Source: Spirochaetaceae bacterium
Lineage (GTDB): Bacteria; Spirochaetota; Spirochaetia; Treponematales; Breznakiellaceae
Length of the DNA: 15,694 bases
Assembly (NCBI GenBank): GCA_031269165.1
Contig: JAISZQ010000153.1
Span: forward strand, 1 to 15,694
Direction: 5' to 3'
Positions 6,184 through 12,690 of the stretch are shown here, piece after piece. The notes beneath the pieces were generated by a model. It had not been told where the DNA came from. It worked only from the letters and a program-made list of their open reading frames with translations, and did not search any database. Made by a program: the position numbers and the translations under genes. How positions within the stretch are numbered: the stretch's first letter is position 1; each line of letters begins with the position of its first letter.

Positions 6184-6199
6184 TTATATGGTAGAATAA
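6184..6199 (+). promoter_or_regulatory. Promoter of the Maf/DUF115 gene; predicted leaderless start
   Basis: TGGTAGAAT (6189-6197) is an extended -10 box. It ends 5 nt before a GTG (6203) and 11 nt before an ATG (6209) in the same frame. No ribosome-binding site fits between the box and either start codon. The sequence differs at a single position from the orphan promoter at 5817-5832. Confidence 0.5.
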
Positions 6200-6202
6200 C
6201 GG

Positions 6203-7789
6203 GTGCACATGAGTCACGAGCTATACGAGAAAAATCTTGCCGCGCTTCGGGTGCGGTTTCCGGCTTTGGCGAAGGCCGCCGAAACGTGGACGGCTGACGG
6301 GGTGACGGTCGTCGCGGCGGCTGTCAGGGCGCCTTCGGCAAGCCCGGCGGCGGTTCCGGCGGTCTCTGCGGTCTCGGCTATTATTGCGGGCCGCCACGTT
6401 CATTCGCCCCGTGATCCGCAGCGGGAGGCGGAACGTCTTGTCGCGGCCAGTCTTGGCGCGGGGCGATCCGGGCAGGAGGCTGTCGTGTTGCTGGGGTTCG
6501 GCTTGGGCTGGACGGCGGAGGCGGCCGCGCGGCTTGATGCTTTGTCGCCCCTGCTCATCGTGGAACGGCGCACGGCACTTTTTCGCACCGCGCTTGAAAG
6601 CCGTGATTTGACCGCGTTTTTTGCACGGAAAAACCTTGTTTTTGTGATAAGCGACGATTCCCATGCGGTACTCGCCGGGCTTGAGGCGGTCAAAAAGACG
6701 GGGGTTGTCATCAAAAACCGCGCGTTGTGCGAGTTGGACGGCGATTTCTATGACGAGGTGGAACGGCTTATTGAGACGTGGGCCGCGAAAGACCGTATTA
6801 ATCAGGCGACCCAGGAAAAATTCGGCAAACTATGGGAGCGGAACAACCGGCGGAACCTCGTTTCCTTGCGCGATCTGCCCGGCGTCCGGTATTTTGCCGG
6901 AAAACTGCCGTTTCCGGCGTTGCTGGTCGCGGCGGGCCCTTCGCTTGACGAGTTGCGTCCCCACATCAAAGCCCTTTCCGAGCGGACGCTGGTCGTTGCC
7001 TGCGACACGGCCCTGCGGTTTTTGGCGGACAATGGCGTTACGCCCCACTTTGCCGTGAGCACGGACGCGCAGTTTTGGAATTATCTGCATATCGCGGGAC
7101 TTCCCCCCGCCTTTCTCAAAGACGTTATCCTCATCGCGGAGAGCGCCGTCTATCCGCTCGCCCTGGGTGCGTCGTTCAAGGGCCGTTTTCTGTTCGCCTC
7201 GCTCTACCCGACCGCGAAGGCGGTGGAAGCGCGGGTTGATCCCAAGGGGGCACTCGGCGCGGGCGGTTCTGTCGCCACAAGCGCGTGGGATTTTGCCCGT
7301 TTTGCAGGCGCGTCCGGCATCTGGGCAGCGGGCCTCGACCTCGCGTTTCCCGGCTACCGGACCCATTACAAAGGGGCCGTTTTCGAGGAACGCATCCACG
7401 CCGCCTCCACCCGTTTCAAGCCGTGCGAGACCCAGAGCGTCGAGGCACTGCGCGGCGGCGGCCTCTTTCGCGCGACTTCCGCAGACGGCGGCAAAACGCT
7501 CACGGACAAACGCCTTAGCCTCTATGCCGCATGGTTTGAAAACGCCGTGAAAAACGCCCCGCGAACGCCCGCGTTCCAGTTTTCGGGACAAGGGTTAGAT
7601 ATCAAAGGCATCCGCCTGTGCGCCCCGGAATCCCTGCTCGCCCTTCCGGTCATCAAGCGGGACGTTGACGAGGCCCTTTCCGCGCTGGTTGCCGCCGTCG
7701 AGCGGGATTTTTACGCCGAGGAAGCGACACACACGCGCGCGGAACGATTCAAAGCGGCGATTTGCGGGGTCACGGTTGATCCCAGATGA
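6203..7789 (+). CDS. Maf/DUF115 family protein (MptE-like; motility-associated glycosyltransferase type)
   Basis: The protein has 528 residues from GTG 6203, or 526 from ATG 6209; with no Shine-Dalgarno sequence the start is uncertain. The central domain (about residues 205-400) matches the MptE-like/DUF115 family: the fingerprint AAGPSLDELRPHIK lies near residue 243, then VVACDTALRFLADNGVTPHFAVSTDAQ, and GGSVATSAWDFA with AAGLDLAFPG. Relatives called Maf transfer nonulosonic acids (pseudaminic or legionaminic acid) to flagellin, and others act on hydroxymethylpterin phosphate. The N-terminal ~190 residues include a Rossmann-like GFGLGWTAEAAARL segment, also typical of Maf proteins. A role in flagellin or surface glycosylation is inferred from the family and the likely spirochete host. 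It stands alone, with no flagellar or sugar genes adjacent. Confidence 0.85.
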   Translation: MHMSHELYEKNLAALRVRFPALAKAAETWTADGVTVVAAAVRAPSASPAAVPAVSAVSAIIAGRHVHSPRDPQREAERLVAASLGAGRSGQEAVVLLGFGLGWTAEAAARLDALSPLLIVERRTALFRTALESRDLTAFFARKNLVFVISDDSHAVLAGLEAVKKTGVVIKNRALCELDGDFYDEVERLIETWAAKDRINQATQEKFGKLWERNNRRNLVSLRDLPGVRYFAGKLPFPALLVAAGPSLDELRPHIKALSERTLVVACDTALRFLADNGVTPHFAVSTDAQFWNYLHIAGLPPAFLKDVILIAESAVYPLALGASFKGRFLFASLYPTAKAVEARVDPKGALGAGGSVATSAWDFARFAGASGIWAAGLDLAFPGYRTHYKGAVFEERIHAASTRFKPCETQSVEALRGGGLFRATSADGGKTLTDKRLSLYAAWFENAVKNAPRTPAFQFSGQGLDIKGIRLCAPESLLALPVIKRDVDEALSALVAAVERDFYAEEATHTRAERFKAAICGVTVDPR

Positions 7790-7795
7790 GCCTGT

Positions 7796-7819
7796 GTCAA
7801 AACACGTGCGCGTTTTGAC
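7796..7819. repeat. 8-bp inverted repeat after the Maf/DUF115 stop
   Basis: GTCAAAAC (7796-7803) pairs with GTTTTGAC (7812-7819). It starts 6 nt past the stop codon and may be a 3'-end structure. No T-tract follows. Confidence 0.6.
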
Positions 7820-7830
7820 AAGCCGGACGC

Positions 7831-7906
7831 TTTGCCCCACCTGCCGCGGAGGCCCTTGGGCGTGTTGTGAGGGGAACGCCCCCCGGCCCCCCTTCGGGGG
7901 GAGAGC
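7831..7906. repeat. Reversed copy of the dispersed repeat at 2497-2570
   Basis: The complement of this stretch carries, in order, CTCTCCCC, CGAAGGGGG, CGTTCCCCTCACAACACG, CCCAAGGGCCTCC and GCGGCAGGTGG. These are the same blocks and order as at 2497-2570, with few changes. The block CCACCTGCCGCGGAGG is at 7837-7852. Confidence 0.65.
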
Positions 7907-7920
7907 ACGAGCGAGCCCTC

Positions 7921-8011
7921 CGTCATTGCGAGCGTAGCGCGGCAATCCAGGGAGAACGCCACTCGTCTGGATTGCTTCGTCGTCGGCGAATGCCGTCTCC
8001 TCGCAATGACG
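7921..8011. repeat. 91-bp nested palindromic element (CGTCATTGCGAG type)
   Basis: The outer arms CGTCATTGCGAG (7921-7932) and CTCGCAATGACG (8000-8011) are perfect 12-bp complements. The inner arms GCAATCCAG (7942-7950) and CTGGATTGC (7967-7975) are perfect 9-bp complements. A half copy lies at 2461-2490. I recall very similar CATTGCGAG/GCAATCC palindromes from many unrelated bacterial genomes, so it is probably a non-autonomous repeat. It has no coding capacity. Confidence 0.75.
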
Positions 8012-8106
8012 ATGGTTCCCCCGTCGCCCCCCGTCAGTTCAAACGGACTCCGGGCCAGCGTTCAAACGTACGAGGGAGGATGGCCGCCCGCCTGACCGCC
8101 GCCTGT

Positions 8107-8140
8107 CGGTAACACACCACCTGGGGGCAGTGTGTTACCG
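8107..8140. repeat. 11-bp perfect hairpin
   Basis: CGGTAACACAC (8107-8117) pairs with GTGTGTTACCG (8130-8140) around a 12-nt loop. It lies between the convergent Maf/DUF115 and ABC-permease genes and could act as a shared transcript end, but neither side has a T-run. Confidence 0.7.
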
Positions 8141-8238
8141 GCCTCCCGACACGTTATCATCGTAAATGGCACTCAAAGCGGTTTCCCGGCTGAATAGGTA
8201 CCATTTATTTTCCCTGTGCTTAACTGCCGGGAAGAACC

Positions 8239-9120
8239 CTATCCCTTGACCGCGCCCGCGACCATTCCCTTCATAATCTGTTTGCGAAACGCGAAATAAA
8301 AGAGGATGGTCGGTATCATCGCGAGCAGCATCGTCGCAAAAATCTGCGGGTAATTCGACGAATACTGGCCCTTGAGCATGGCGATTTCAAGGGGAACGGT
8401 GCGTTTTTTCGCGTTACTGATGAGAACAAGCGCAAAGGAGAACTCGTTCCATGCGGCGAAGGTCTGGATAACGGCTACCGCCGCGAGAATCGGACGGCAC
8501 ATCGGCAGCATGATGGTAAACAGCGTCCGGTGAAAACTCGAACCATCGATAGCGGCGGCTTCTTCCATAGAAGGGGGTATTCCCTTGATATAGCCTTCAA
8601 CAAGAAAAATCGCCACCGGAAGGCCGAACGCGATGTAGGGCAGCGCAAGACCGGCGAGGCTGTCGGTGAGGCGGAACTGGCGGAACAGCACATACATGGG
8701 CACCATGAGCGAGTGAATCGGGATCAGCATACCGAGCAGAAAAAGCGCAAAGACGATGCGGTTCCCCCGAAACTTCACCCGCCCCAGCATATACCCGGTG
8801 ATAAAGCCAAAGAGCGTGATAAAAACCACGGCGATGATGGTCGTGAAAAAACTGTTACCGATGGCGCGTAACAGATTCGCGTCTTGCCGCCCGATAACAT
8901 TCAGATAATTTCCGGTGAACAAGGTCTTGGGGAACGCCATCACGTTGTCGTTGAACTCTTTTTGCCCCTTGAACGAGGAGTACGCCATCCAGACAATGGG
9001 AAAAAGACAGGAAAGCGAAAAAAGAATGATGACGGCGTTGGCAATGACTGCGGCGCACGCCCGCTTGGCCTTATCAAGCGGCGTATTGCTCCGTACTGCG
9101 GTTAGATCTGCGGAACTCAT
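8239..9120 (-). CDS. CUT1 sugar ABC transporter permease, MalG type
   Basis: The protein has 293 residues, the usual size for the second permease of CUT1 importers, with about six membrane helices starting near residue 27. The cytoplasmic EAA loop, which docks the ATPase, is at about 187-210 (EEAAAIDGSSFHRTLFTIML then P). Together with the MalF-type partner it would form the membrane channel for a carbohydrate delivered by the binding lipoprotein. The ATG at 9120 overlaps the stop of the upstream permease by 4 bp (ATGA), and AGGAGG lies within that gene's last codons, so the two are translationally coupled. It is the last gene of the unit. No ATPase gene follows, so a shared MsmX/UgpC-type ATPase encoded elsewhere is inferred. 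The substrate cannot be told from sequence. Confidence 0.93.
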   Translation of the reverse strand: MSSADLTAVRSNTPLDKAKRACAAVIANAVIILFSLSCLFPIVWMAYSSFKGQKEFNDNVMAFPKTLFTGNYLNVIGRQDANLLRAIGNSFFTTIIAVVFITLFGFITGYMLGRVKFRGNRIVFALFLLGMLIPIHSLMVPMYVLFRQFRLTDSLAGLALPYIAFGLPVAIFLVEGYIKGIPPSMEEAAAIDGSSFHRTLFTIMLPMCRPILAAVAVIQTFAAWNEFSFALVLISNAKKRTVPLEIAMLKGQYSSNYPQIFATMLLAMIPTILFYFAFRKQIMKGMVAGAVKG

Positions 9121-10010
9121 TGTGCGGCCTCCTTCGTTAATTTGTTGACCCCAAACTGGGTAACGCCGATTATCGAGAGGCTCAACATAAAAATCCCCAT
9201 CGATATGGTGCTGCCGTAACCCATATTGGACTGAACGAAACTCGTGATATACCCGTACATTGCCATGACGTTTGACGACGAGCCCGGCCCGCCCGAAGTC
9301 ATCACGTAAATATGGTCGAACGCCTTCATGTTACCCGCGATGCACAGCGTAAGGCACACGAGTATGGTGTTTTTTATCAGGGGCAACGTGATGTGAACCG
9401 CCCGTTTAACCGGGCCCGCGCCGTCCAGTTCCGCCACCTCGTAAATCTCCTTGTCGATCGTCGTGATCGCCGACAGCAGAATGATCATGTAGTAGCCGAT
9501 GTACTGCCAGATAAGCGGGATAGCCACGACGACCATGATAGAGCTCGCCTCGTTCAGCCAGATTTTCTGCATATCGCTCATGCCGAGCGCGCCAAACAGA
9601 TGGTTCAAAAGGCCGTAACGATAGTCAAAGATGATGCGCCAGACCATGCCTATCGCAACCGCCGAAATGGTACTGGGAAAAAAGGTGAGCGTGGAATGAA
9701 GATCCTTGAACTTGACCGCTTTCGCGTTGATGACCATCACAAATACAAAGGCCAGCCCAATTTGTCCCACGACACAGGCGGCGACCAGAAAGATGTTGTG
9801 GCTGAACGCCTGCCAAAAGAGCCGGTCACCCAGCAACACCGCATAGTTGGCCAGCCCGGTAAACGTTTTGTTCGGGCCTCCCGACCATTTGAAAAAACTA
9901 AAATAGAACGCCTCAAAAAGCGGCGCGATAACCGCGAAAAGAAACAGCGCAACCGGCAGTGCCAGATACATCACGACATGCCGCCGTTTCGGTTTTATAA
10001 AATCAGCCAT
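9117..10010 (-). CDS. CUT1 sugar ABC transporter permease, MalF type
   Basis: The protein has 297 residues with a short cytoplasmic N-terminus, a first helix at about 13-35 and roughly six helices in all. The EAA loop is at about 190-213 (YEVAELDGAGPVKRAVHITL then P), diagnostic of the permease superfamily. It lacks the long periplasmic P2 loop of enteric MalF, like most UgpA/LacF-type proteins. The ATG at 10010 has AAGGAGG 6 nt upstream. It overlaps the following MalG-type gene by 4 bp. It is separated from the binding-protein gene by 253 bp holding a large inverted-repeat element, which may lower permease expression relative to the binding protein. Confidence 0.93.
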   Translation of the reverse strand: MADFIKPKRRHVVMYLALPVALFLFAVIAPLFEAFYFSFFKWSGGPNKTFTGLANYAVLLGDRLFWQAFSHNIFLVAACVVGQIGLAFVFVMVINAKAVKFKDLHSTLTFFPSTISAVAIGMVWRIIFDYRYGLLNHLFGALGMSDMQKIWLNEASSIMVVVAIPLIWQYIGYYMIILLSAITTIDKEIYEVAELDGAGPVKRAVHITLPLIKNTILVCLTLCIAGNMKAFDHIYVMTSGGPGSSSNVMAMYGYITSFVQSNMGYGSTISMGIFMLSLSIIGVTQFGVNKLTKEAAQ

Positions 10011-10039
10011 ACGGCCTCCTTGTTTGTACTATCACGCTC

Positions 10040-10251
10040 ACGTGAATTCGACGATAGTATTATGATGCGGAATAAACGCATAGAAATTTTGAGAACCACA
10101 AGGAACCGCAGGTCCCCTGTCAACAACTTAAGAATTTTGTCCGCGGATTAACGCGGATTGCGCCATTTGTGCTAAAAGGCGTCACGGATTATACCCCGCT
10201 CGATCCGTGTTAATCCGCGGACCTTTTATGTTCCTTGCATCGAATTCACGT
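10040..10251. repeat. 212-bp MITE-like nested inverted-repeat element inside the ABC operon
   Basis: The outer 12-bp arms ACGTGAATTCGA (10040-10051) and TCGAATTCACGT (10240-10251) are perfect complements exactly 200 bp apart. Inside them, 20-bp arms (10139-10158 and 10203-10222, GTCCGCGGATTAACGCGGAT type) pair with one mismatch. The inner part begins with CTGTCAACAACTTAAG at 10117, which recurs at 15564 near the window end. No coding frame or target-site duplication is evident. The position between the binding-protein gene and the permeases suggests it folds within the operon mRNA. Confidence 0.7.
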
Positions 10252-10263
10252 ATCAAACACCGT

Positions 10264-11565
10264 TTACTTCAGATACGCCGCCTGAGATTCTGCGGCAACC
10301 TGTTCCGGCGTTTTCGCGCCGTTCAGCATCTCCTGCAACCCGATATTCATAACGCTGACCACCGCCCCGTCCATGAAAGAATCATATATCTGGCATATCG
10401 GATTCTCATTGAACCGGTAGAAATCCGCCGTAAAGCTGTCAAACTTGGAGAGGTCAACGTCATCAACGGCACACGCGCCTGTTTGCGCGTAGTTCGAGGC
10501 AAGATACTCGGCAAAGACCGGCCCGGTGATGTAAAGAATAAAGTCTTTGGCAAGTTCGAGCTTCTCCCCTTGCAGTTTCGGGTTAAGCGTAAGGGCCATG
10601 CCGTTTCCCGCCGCATGCGTATTGGTTGTTGCCCGCGCCCCTGTGGGTTGGGGGATCGGCGCAAACTTGATCCGTCCCTTGAGTTCAGGGTCCGCGTGCT
10701 GACCAATGTACGTGATGTCCCAGTTGCCGCAGATGACCGCCGCAGACTGCCCGTTGATAAAGTTATCGCGGGCGATTTCGTTGTTCACGGCGTTGAAGTC
10801 TTTGTTAAACATACCGGTCTGGAAGGCTTTTTGGGTAAAGCGGAGCGCGTCTACGAAAGGCTGGTCTTCGAATGACGCGCCGTTTTTCCGGTCGATGATA
10901 TTGAAGAACCAGTCCGAGCCGGTGAAACGGTCTCCCACGGCGGAAAGAAAGGTGGAGTTGATCTGCCACTGCCCCCCGTTGCCGAAAGAGAAGGTGTCGA
11001 TGCCCTTGCTCTTGAAATAGGCGGCGGCTTTCTCGACCTCTTCCCATGTCTCCGGGAAGGACGGATACCCGGCCTCGGCCCAGAGTTTCGAGTCGTAGGC
11101 GACAACCGTACAGGTTCCCGTCGCGAGAATGGGAATCCCGTAGATTGTTCCGTCAACGCGGAACGGCGCAAAGAGGCTATCCTTATACTTTGAACCGTGC
11201 GGACTTGCCTTGATCACATCATCCAGCGGCGCGACCATCTTGTTGGCAGCCCATTCTTTCGTCCACATGCCTTGGACCAGCGCGACATCGGGAAGATCGT
11301 TCGCCGAGGCAAGTGCCGCCGTTTTCACTTTCCAACTGTCGTTGTCGAGGACGGTCTGCTCAAGAACCACGTTGGGGTGTTCTTTTTCCCATTCGGCAAT
11401 GGCATAGCGAAACGCGATCGCGCCCGCATTGCCGTCACGGACTTCCTGCTCCGTTGAAAAATGGTGGAAAGTCAGCGTGATTTTTTCGTCCGCCGCCTCC
11501 TTCTTTTGGCAACCCAACAATAACACGCCGCACACAACGGCGATAACGATAAATACTTTCTTCAT
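10264..11565 (-). CDS. Sugar ABC transporter substrate-binding lipoprotein (family 1)
   Basis: The protein has 433 residues, typical for family-1 solute-binding proteins of CUT1 importers. The N-terminal signal ends in the lipobox LLGC with the lipidated Cys at 19, so it is anchored on the outer face of the cytoplasmic membrane. Family signs are the early LTFHHFSTEQ strand, DVALVQGMWTKEW, YGIPILATGT, the YDSKLWAEAGYP-PETWEE segment that is highly characteristic of sugar-binding lipoproteins, and a late NGMALTLNP-LAKDFILYITGP segment. It would capture a carbohydrate and deliver it to the two permeases downstream. The ATG at 11565 has AAGGAG 7 nt upstream. A perfect 12-bp palindrome, TGTTTTAAAACA, lies just upstream of that site. 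The ligand is unknown. Confidence 0.93.
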   Translation of the reverse strand: MKKVFIVIAVVCGVLLLGCQKKEAADEKITLTFHHFSTEQEVRDGNAGAIAFRYAIAEWEKEHPNVVLEQTVLDNDSWKVKTAALASANDLPDVALVQGMWTKEWAANKMVAPLDDVIKASPHGSKYKDSLFAPFRVDGTIYGIPILATGTCTVVAYDSKLWAEAGYPSFPETWEEVEKAAAYFKSKGIDTFSFGNGGQWQINSTFLSAVGDRFTGSDWFFNIIDRKNGASFEDQPFVDALRFTQKAFQTGMFNKDFNAVNNEIARDNFINGQSAAVICGNWDITYIGQHADPELKGRIKFAPIPQPTGARATTNTHAAGNGMALTLNPKLQGEKLELAKDFILYITGPVFAEYLASNYAQTGACAVDDVDLSKFDSFTADFYRFNENPICQIYDSFMDGAVVSVMNIGLQEMLNGAKTPEQVAAESQAAYLK

Positions 11566-11578
11566 ACTACACTCCTTA

Positions 11579-11590
11579 TGTTTTAAAACA
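11579..11590. promoter_or_regulatory. 12-bp perfect palindrome upstream of the ABC operon
   Basis: TGTTTTAAAACA is its own complement and lies 13 bp before the ATG of the binding-protein gene, next to the ribosome-binding site. It is a candidate operator or a small hairpin that could affect translation. A weak TATAAA at 11726-11721 (minus strand) could provide a promoter with a ~150-nt leader. Confidence 0.35.
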
Positions 11591-11984
11591 ACATTTTAAG
11601 AAAGGCTGTCCCCAAACGTCCAATTTTGGAACAACCTCACGTTATACGCCGAAAACACGAACCTTTCTGACGGCACGAACGGCGGCCGCCCGAACAGTTT
11701 CATCTTGTCCGTCGCATAACTTTATACGCTGCGAATTCCGTATACTGAATTTCCGGCAATCTCTTGAAATTTGAAACGGGCCGTCTCCGTCCACGCAAAA
11801 ACGTTACGTCATACCGGCCTCCTTTTGAACGCGCTGTTCACTCCGAGACGCCGTACCGCGCCGCCTTTTTGGACAATTTCGCCGAATTTTTGACGTTCCG
11901 ACCCCTGTTCCCCACGGATGCCGTTTACCGGAACAAAGAACAGCCAGATACACGCGCCATAGCAAAGGTATGTTAAAGGGAAGA
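11591..11984. other. Upstream region of the ABC operon with no convincing gene
   Basis: The region is mixed in composition. On the minus strand AAGGAGG is followed by ATG ACG TAA (ATG at 11816-11814), a good ribosome-binding site leading to an immediate stop. This may be a decayed gene start. A frame on the plus strand (to 11976) lacks a start signal and is probably chance. If one base were lost from the poly-G tract at 11997-12007, the ORF at 11985-12140 would read on into this region, ending at that same TAA. Confidence 0.5.
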
Positions 11985-12140
11985 TTACAAACTACAGGGG
12001 GGGGGGGTCCTCACTTCGGGCACATCCGAGACATTTACCTTTTGAGACAAAAATAACGTCGTCATACCAACCGCCTTGATCGGCTCAGTCGGTTCGATTG
12101 GACTCGGCCGGATTTGATACGCCCCAGTAAACCACTTCAT
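11985..12140 (-). CDS. 51-residue unknown ORF with consensus promoter and poly-C tract
   Basis: The ORF starts at the ATG at 12140 and ends at TAA 11987-11985. The predicted peptide starts MKWFTGAYQIRPSPIEPTEP and shows no family I recognise; it has no signal peptide or membrane segment. A near-perfect sigma70 promoter (TTGACA, 17 bp, TATAAA) ends 6 nt before the ATG, with no Shine-Dalgarno sequence, so a leaderless mRNA is predicted. Near the 3' end 11 C residues in a row (11 G at 11997-12007 on the plus strand) encode Thr-Pro-Pro-Pro. With 10 C the frame would extend to ~111 residues, and with 12 C it would stop at once. The ORF may be a phase-variable gene, a decayed gene, or simply chance behind a promoter that serves the ABC operon ~570 bp downstream. 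Confidence 0.4.
   Translation of the reverse strand: MKWFTGAYQIRPSPIEPTEPIKAVGMTTLFLSQKVNVSDVPEVRTPPPCSL
11997..12007. repeat. 11-bp poly-G homopolymer
   Basis: Eleven G in a row on the plus strand. Tracts of this length slip easily at replication, and poly-G tracts of similar length are known to vary in Treponema pallidum. It lies within the 51-codon ORF on the minus strand. Confidence 0.9.
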
Positions 12141-12146
12141 ACTTTA

Positions 12147-12175
12147 TTTATACTACGCTTTTTGGTTTTTGTCAA
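12147..12175 (-). promoter_or_regulatory. Near-consensus sigma70 promoter ending 6 nt before an ATG
   Basis: On the minus strand TTGACA (12175-12170), an exact 17-bp spacer and TATAAA (12152-12147) are followed by TAAAGT and then ATG at 12140. The predicted transcript starts at or next to the start codon. Confidence 0.75.
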
Positions 12176-12215
12176 GTGTTTTTGTGATTTTTTTGTGATC
12201 TTTTTGCGATTTTTT
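12166..12215 (-). promoter_or_regulatory. Phased A-tracts / UP-like region upstream of the promoter
   Basis: T-runs on the plus strand at 12166-12170, 12179-12183, 12188-12194, 12201-12205 and 12210-12215 are A-tracts on the transcribed strand. They repeat roughly every 9-13 bp just upstream of and into the -35 of the promoter at 12147-12175. Such phased A-tracts bend DNA and can act as UP elements. The units TTTTTGTGAT / TTTTTGCGAT are near-repeats. Confidence 0.5.
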
Positions 12216-12258
12216 CAGTTTTAATCACGGTTAAACGGGATCTCGTCCGTGATTCGTT
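12210..12258. repeat. Short copy of the element at 12691-12830
   Basis: CAGTTTTAATCACG (12216-12229) is identical to 12701-12714 and is also preceded by a T-run. CGTCCGTGATTCG (12244-12256) is identical to 12813-12825. The two ends of the longer element are thus joined here with the middle missing. AATCACGG and CCGTGATT (12223-12230, 12247-12254) form a hairpin. It lies just downstream of the small membrane protein gene. Confidence 0.65.
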
Positions 12259-12275
12259 GTTTTTAAAGAAGACCG

Positions 12276-12635
12276 TTACATACCGCGCAACTCGTTGTCG
12301 AGACGCGCCCTGCTCTCGTTGTCTATCACGTTCTTGTCAAGAAGTATCCCGTTCAAAACGCCGAGATAGTTTTTAAGATGCCCAAAGTGATTGACCTTGA
12401 TCGTTTCAAGCTCGCCGCCCAATCCGCCAATCTTTGCATCCAACTCATCGAAACGTTTTTCCAGCGAGGCATCCAAAACCATCTGCTTGAAACCGTACTT
12501 CAGGAAGTTGACCCCGTGTCTGGCAAACCCCACGATACAGACCACCACGGCGGCAAGGGCGGCAACCAAGAGAAGGGCAAGTGCCACCGGCGGAAAACCG
12601 TTTACGACATTGTTCAAGAATTCCCATTTACTCAT
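12276..12635 (-). CDS. Small single-pass membrane protein with C-terminal helical region, function unknown
   Basis: The protein has 119 residues from the ATG at 12635. A GTG five codons upstream in frame lies within the -10 box, so it cannot be the start. Residues 15-38 (PPVALALLLVAALAAVVVCI and on) form one clear membrane helix. It is followed by a basic patch (RHGVNFLKYGFKQ) suggesting the C-terminus is cytoplasmic. Residues ~55-119 are charged, with Leu/Ile spacing that suggests amphipathic or coiled-coil helices (LEKRFDELDAKIGGLGGEL). I recognise no family. The gene stands alone behind a strong promoter with a predicted leaderless start, and related repeats flank it on both sides. Its N-terminal helix and small size could fit an accessory or phage-derived membrane protein, but nothing proves this. 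Confidence 0.65.
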   Translation of the reverse strand: MSKWEFLNNVVNGFPPVALALLLVAALAAVVVCIVGFARHGVNFLKYGFKQMVLDASLEKRFDELDAKIGGLGGELETIKVNHFGHLKNYLGVLNGILLDKNVIDNESRARLDNELRGM

Positions 12636-12641
12636 ATATAA

Positions 12642-12670
12642 AATATACACAATTTATACAGAAAAGTCAA
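12642..12670 (-). promoter_or_regulatory. Sigma70 promoter of the small membrane protein; predicted leaderless start
   Basis: On the minus strand TTGACT (12670-12665), an exact 17-bp spacer and TATATT (12647-12642) are followed by six bases and then the ATG at 12635. There is no Shine-Dalgarno sequence. The box-to-ATG distance is the same as for the ORF at 12140 and the molybdoenzyme gene. Confidence 0.75.
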
Positions 12671-12690
12671 GAGAAATTTTCATTTTTCGC

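Larger units (their letters stand above)
7790..8238. other. 449-bp intergenic region between convergent genes, filled with repeats
   Basis: No credible coding frame is present. In order it holds: a small inverted repeat (7796-7819), a reversed dispersed repeat (7831-7906), a complete nested palindromic element (7921-8011), two copies of GTTCAAACG (8037-8045 and 8069-8077), an 11-bp hairpin (8107-8140), and a wide 8-bp inverted repeat (8183-8190 with 8226-8233). No hairpin is followed by a clear T-run, so no standard terminator is seen for either flanking unit. Confidence 0.7.

Noticed and set aside
11764..11976. 70-codon plus-strand frame upstream of the ABC operon
   Set aside because: It has a TTG start with no ribosome-binding site and no recognisable features, and it lies opposite the possible extension of the 51-codon ORF.
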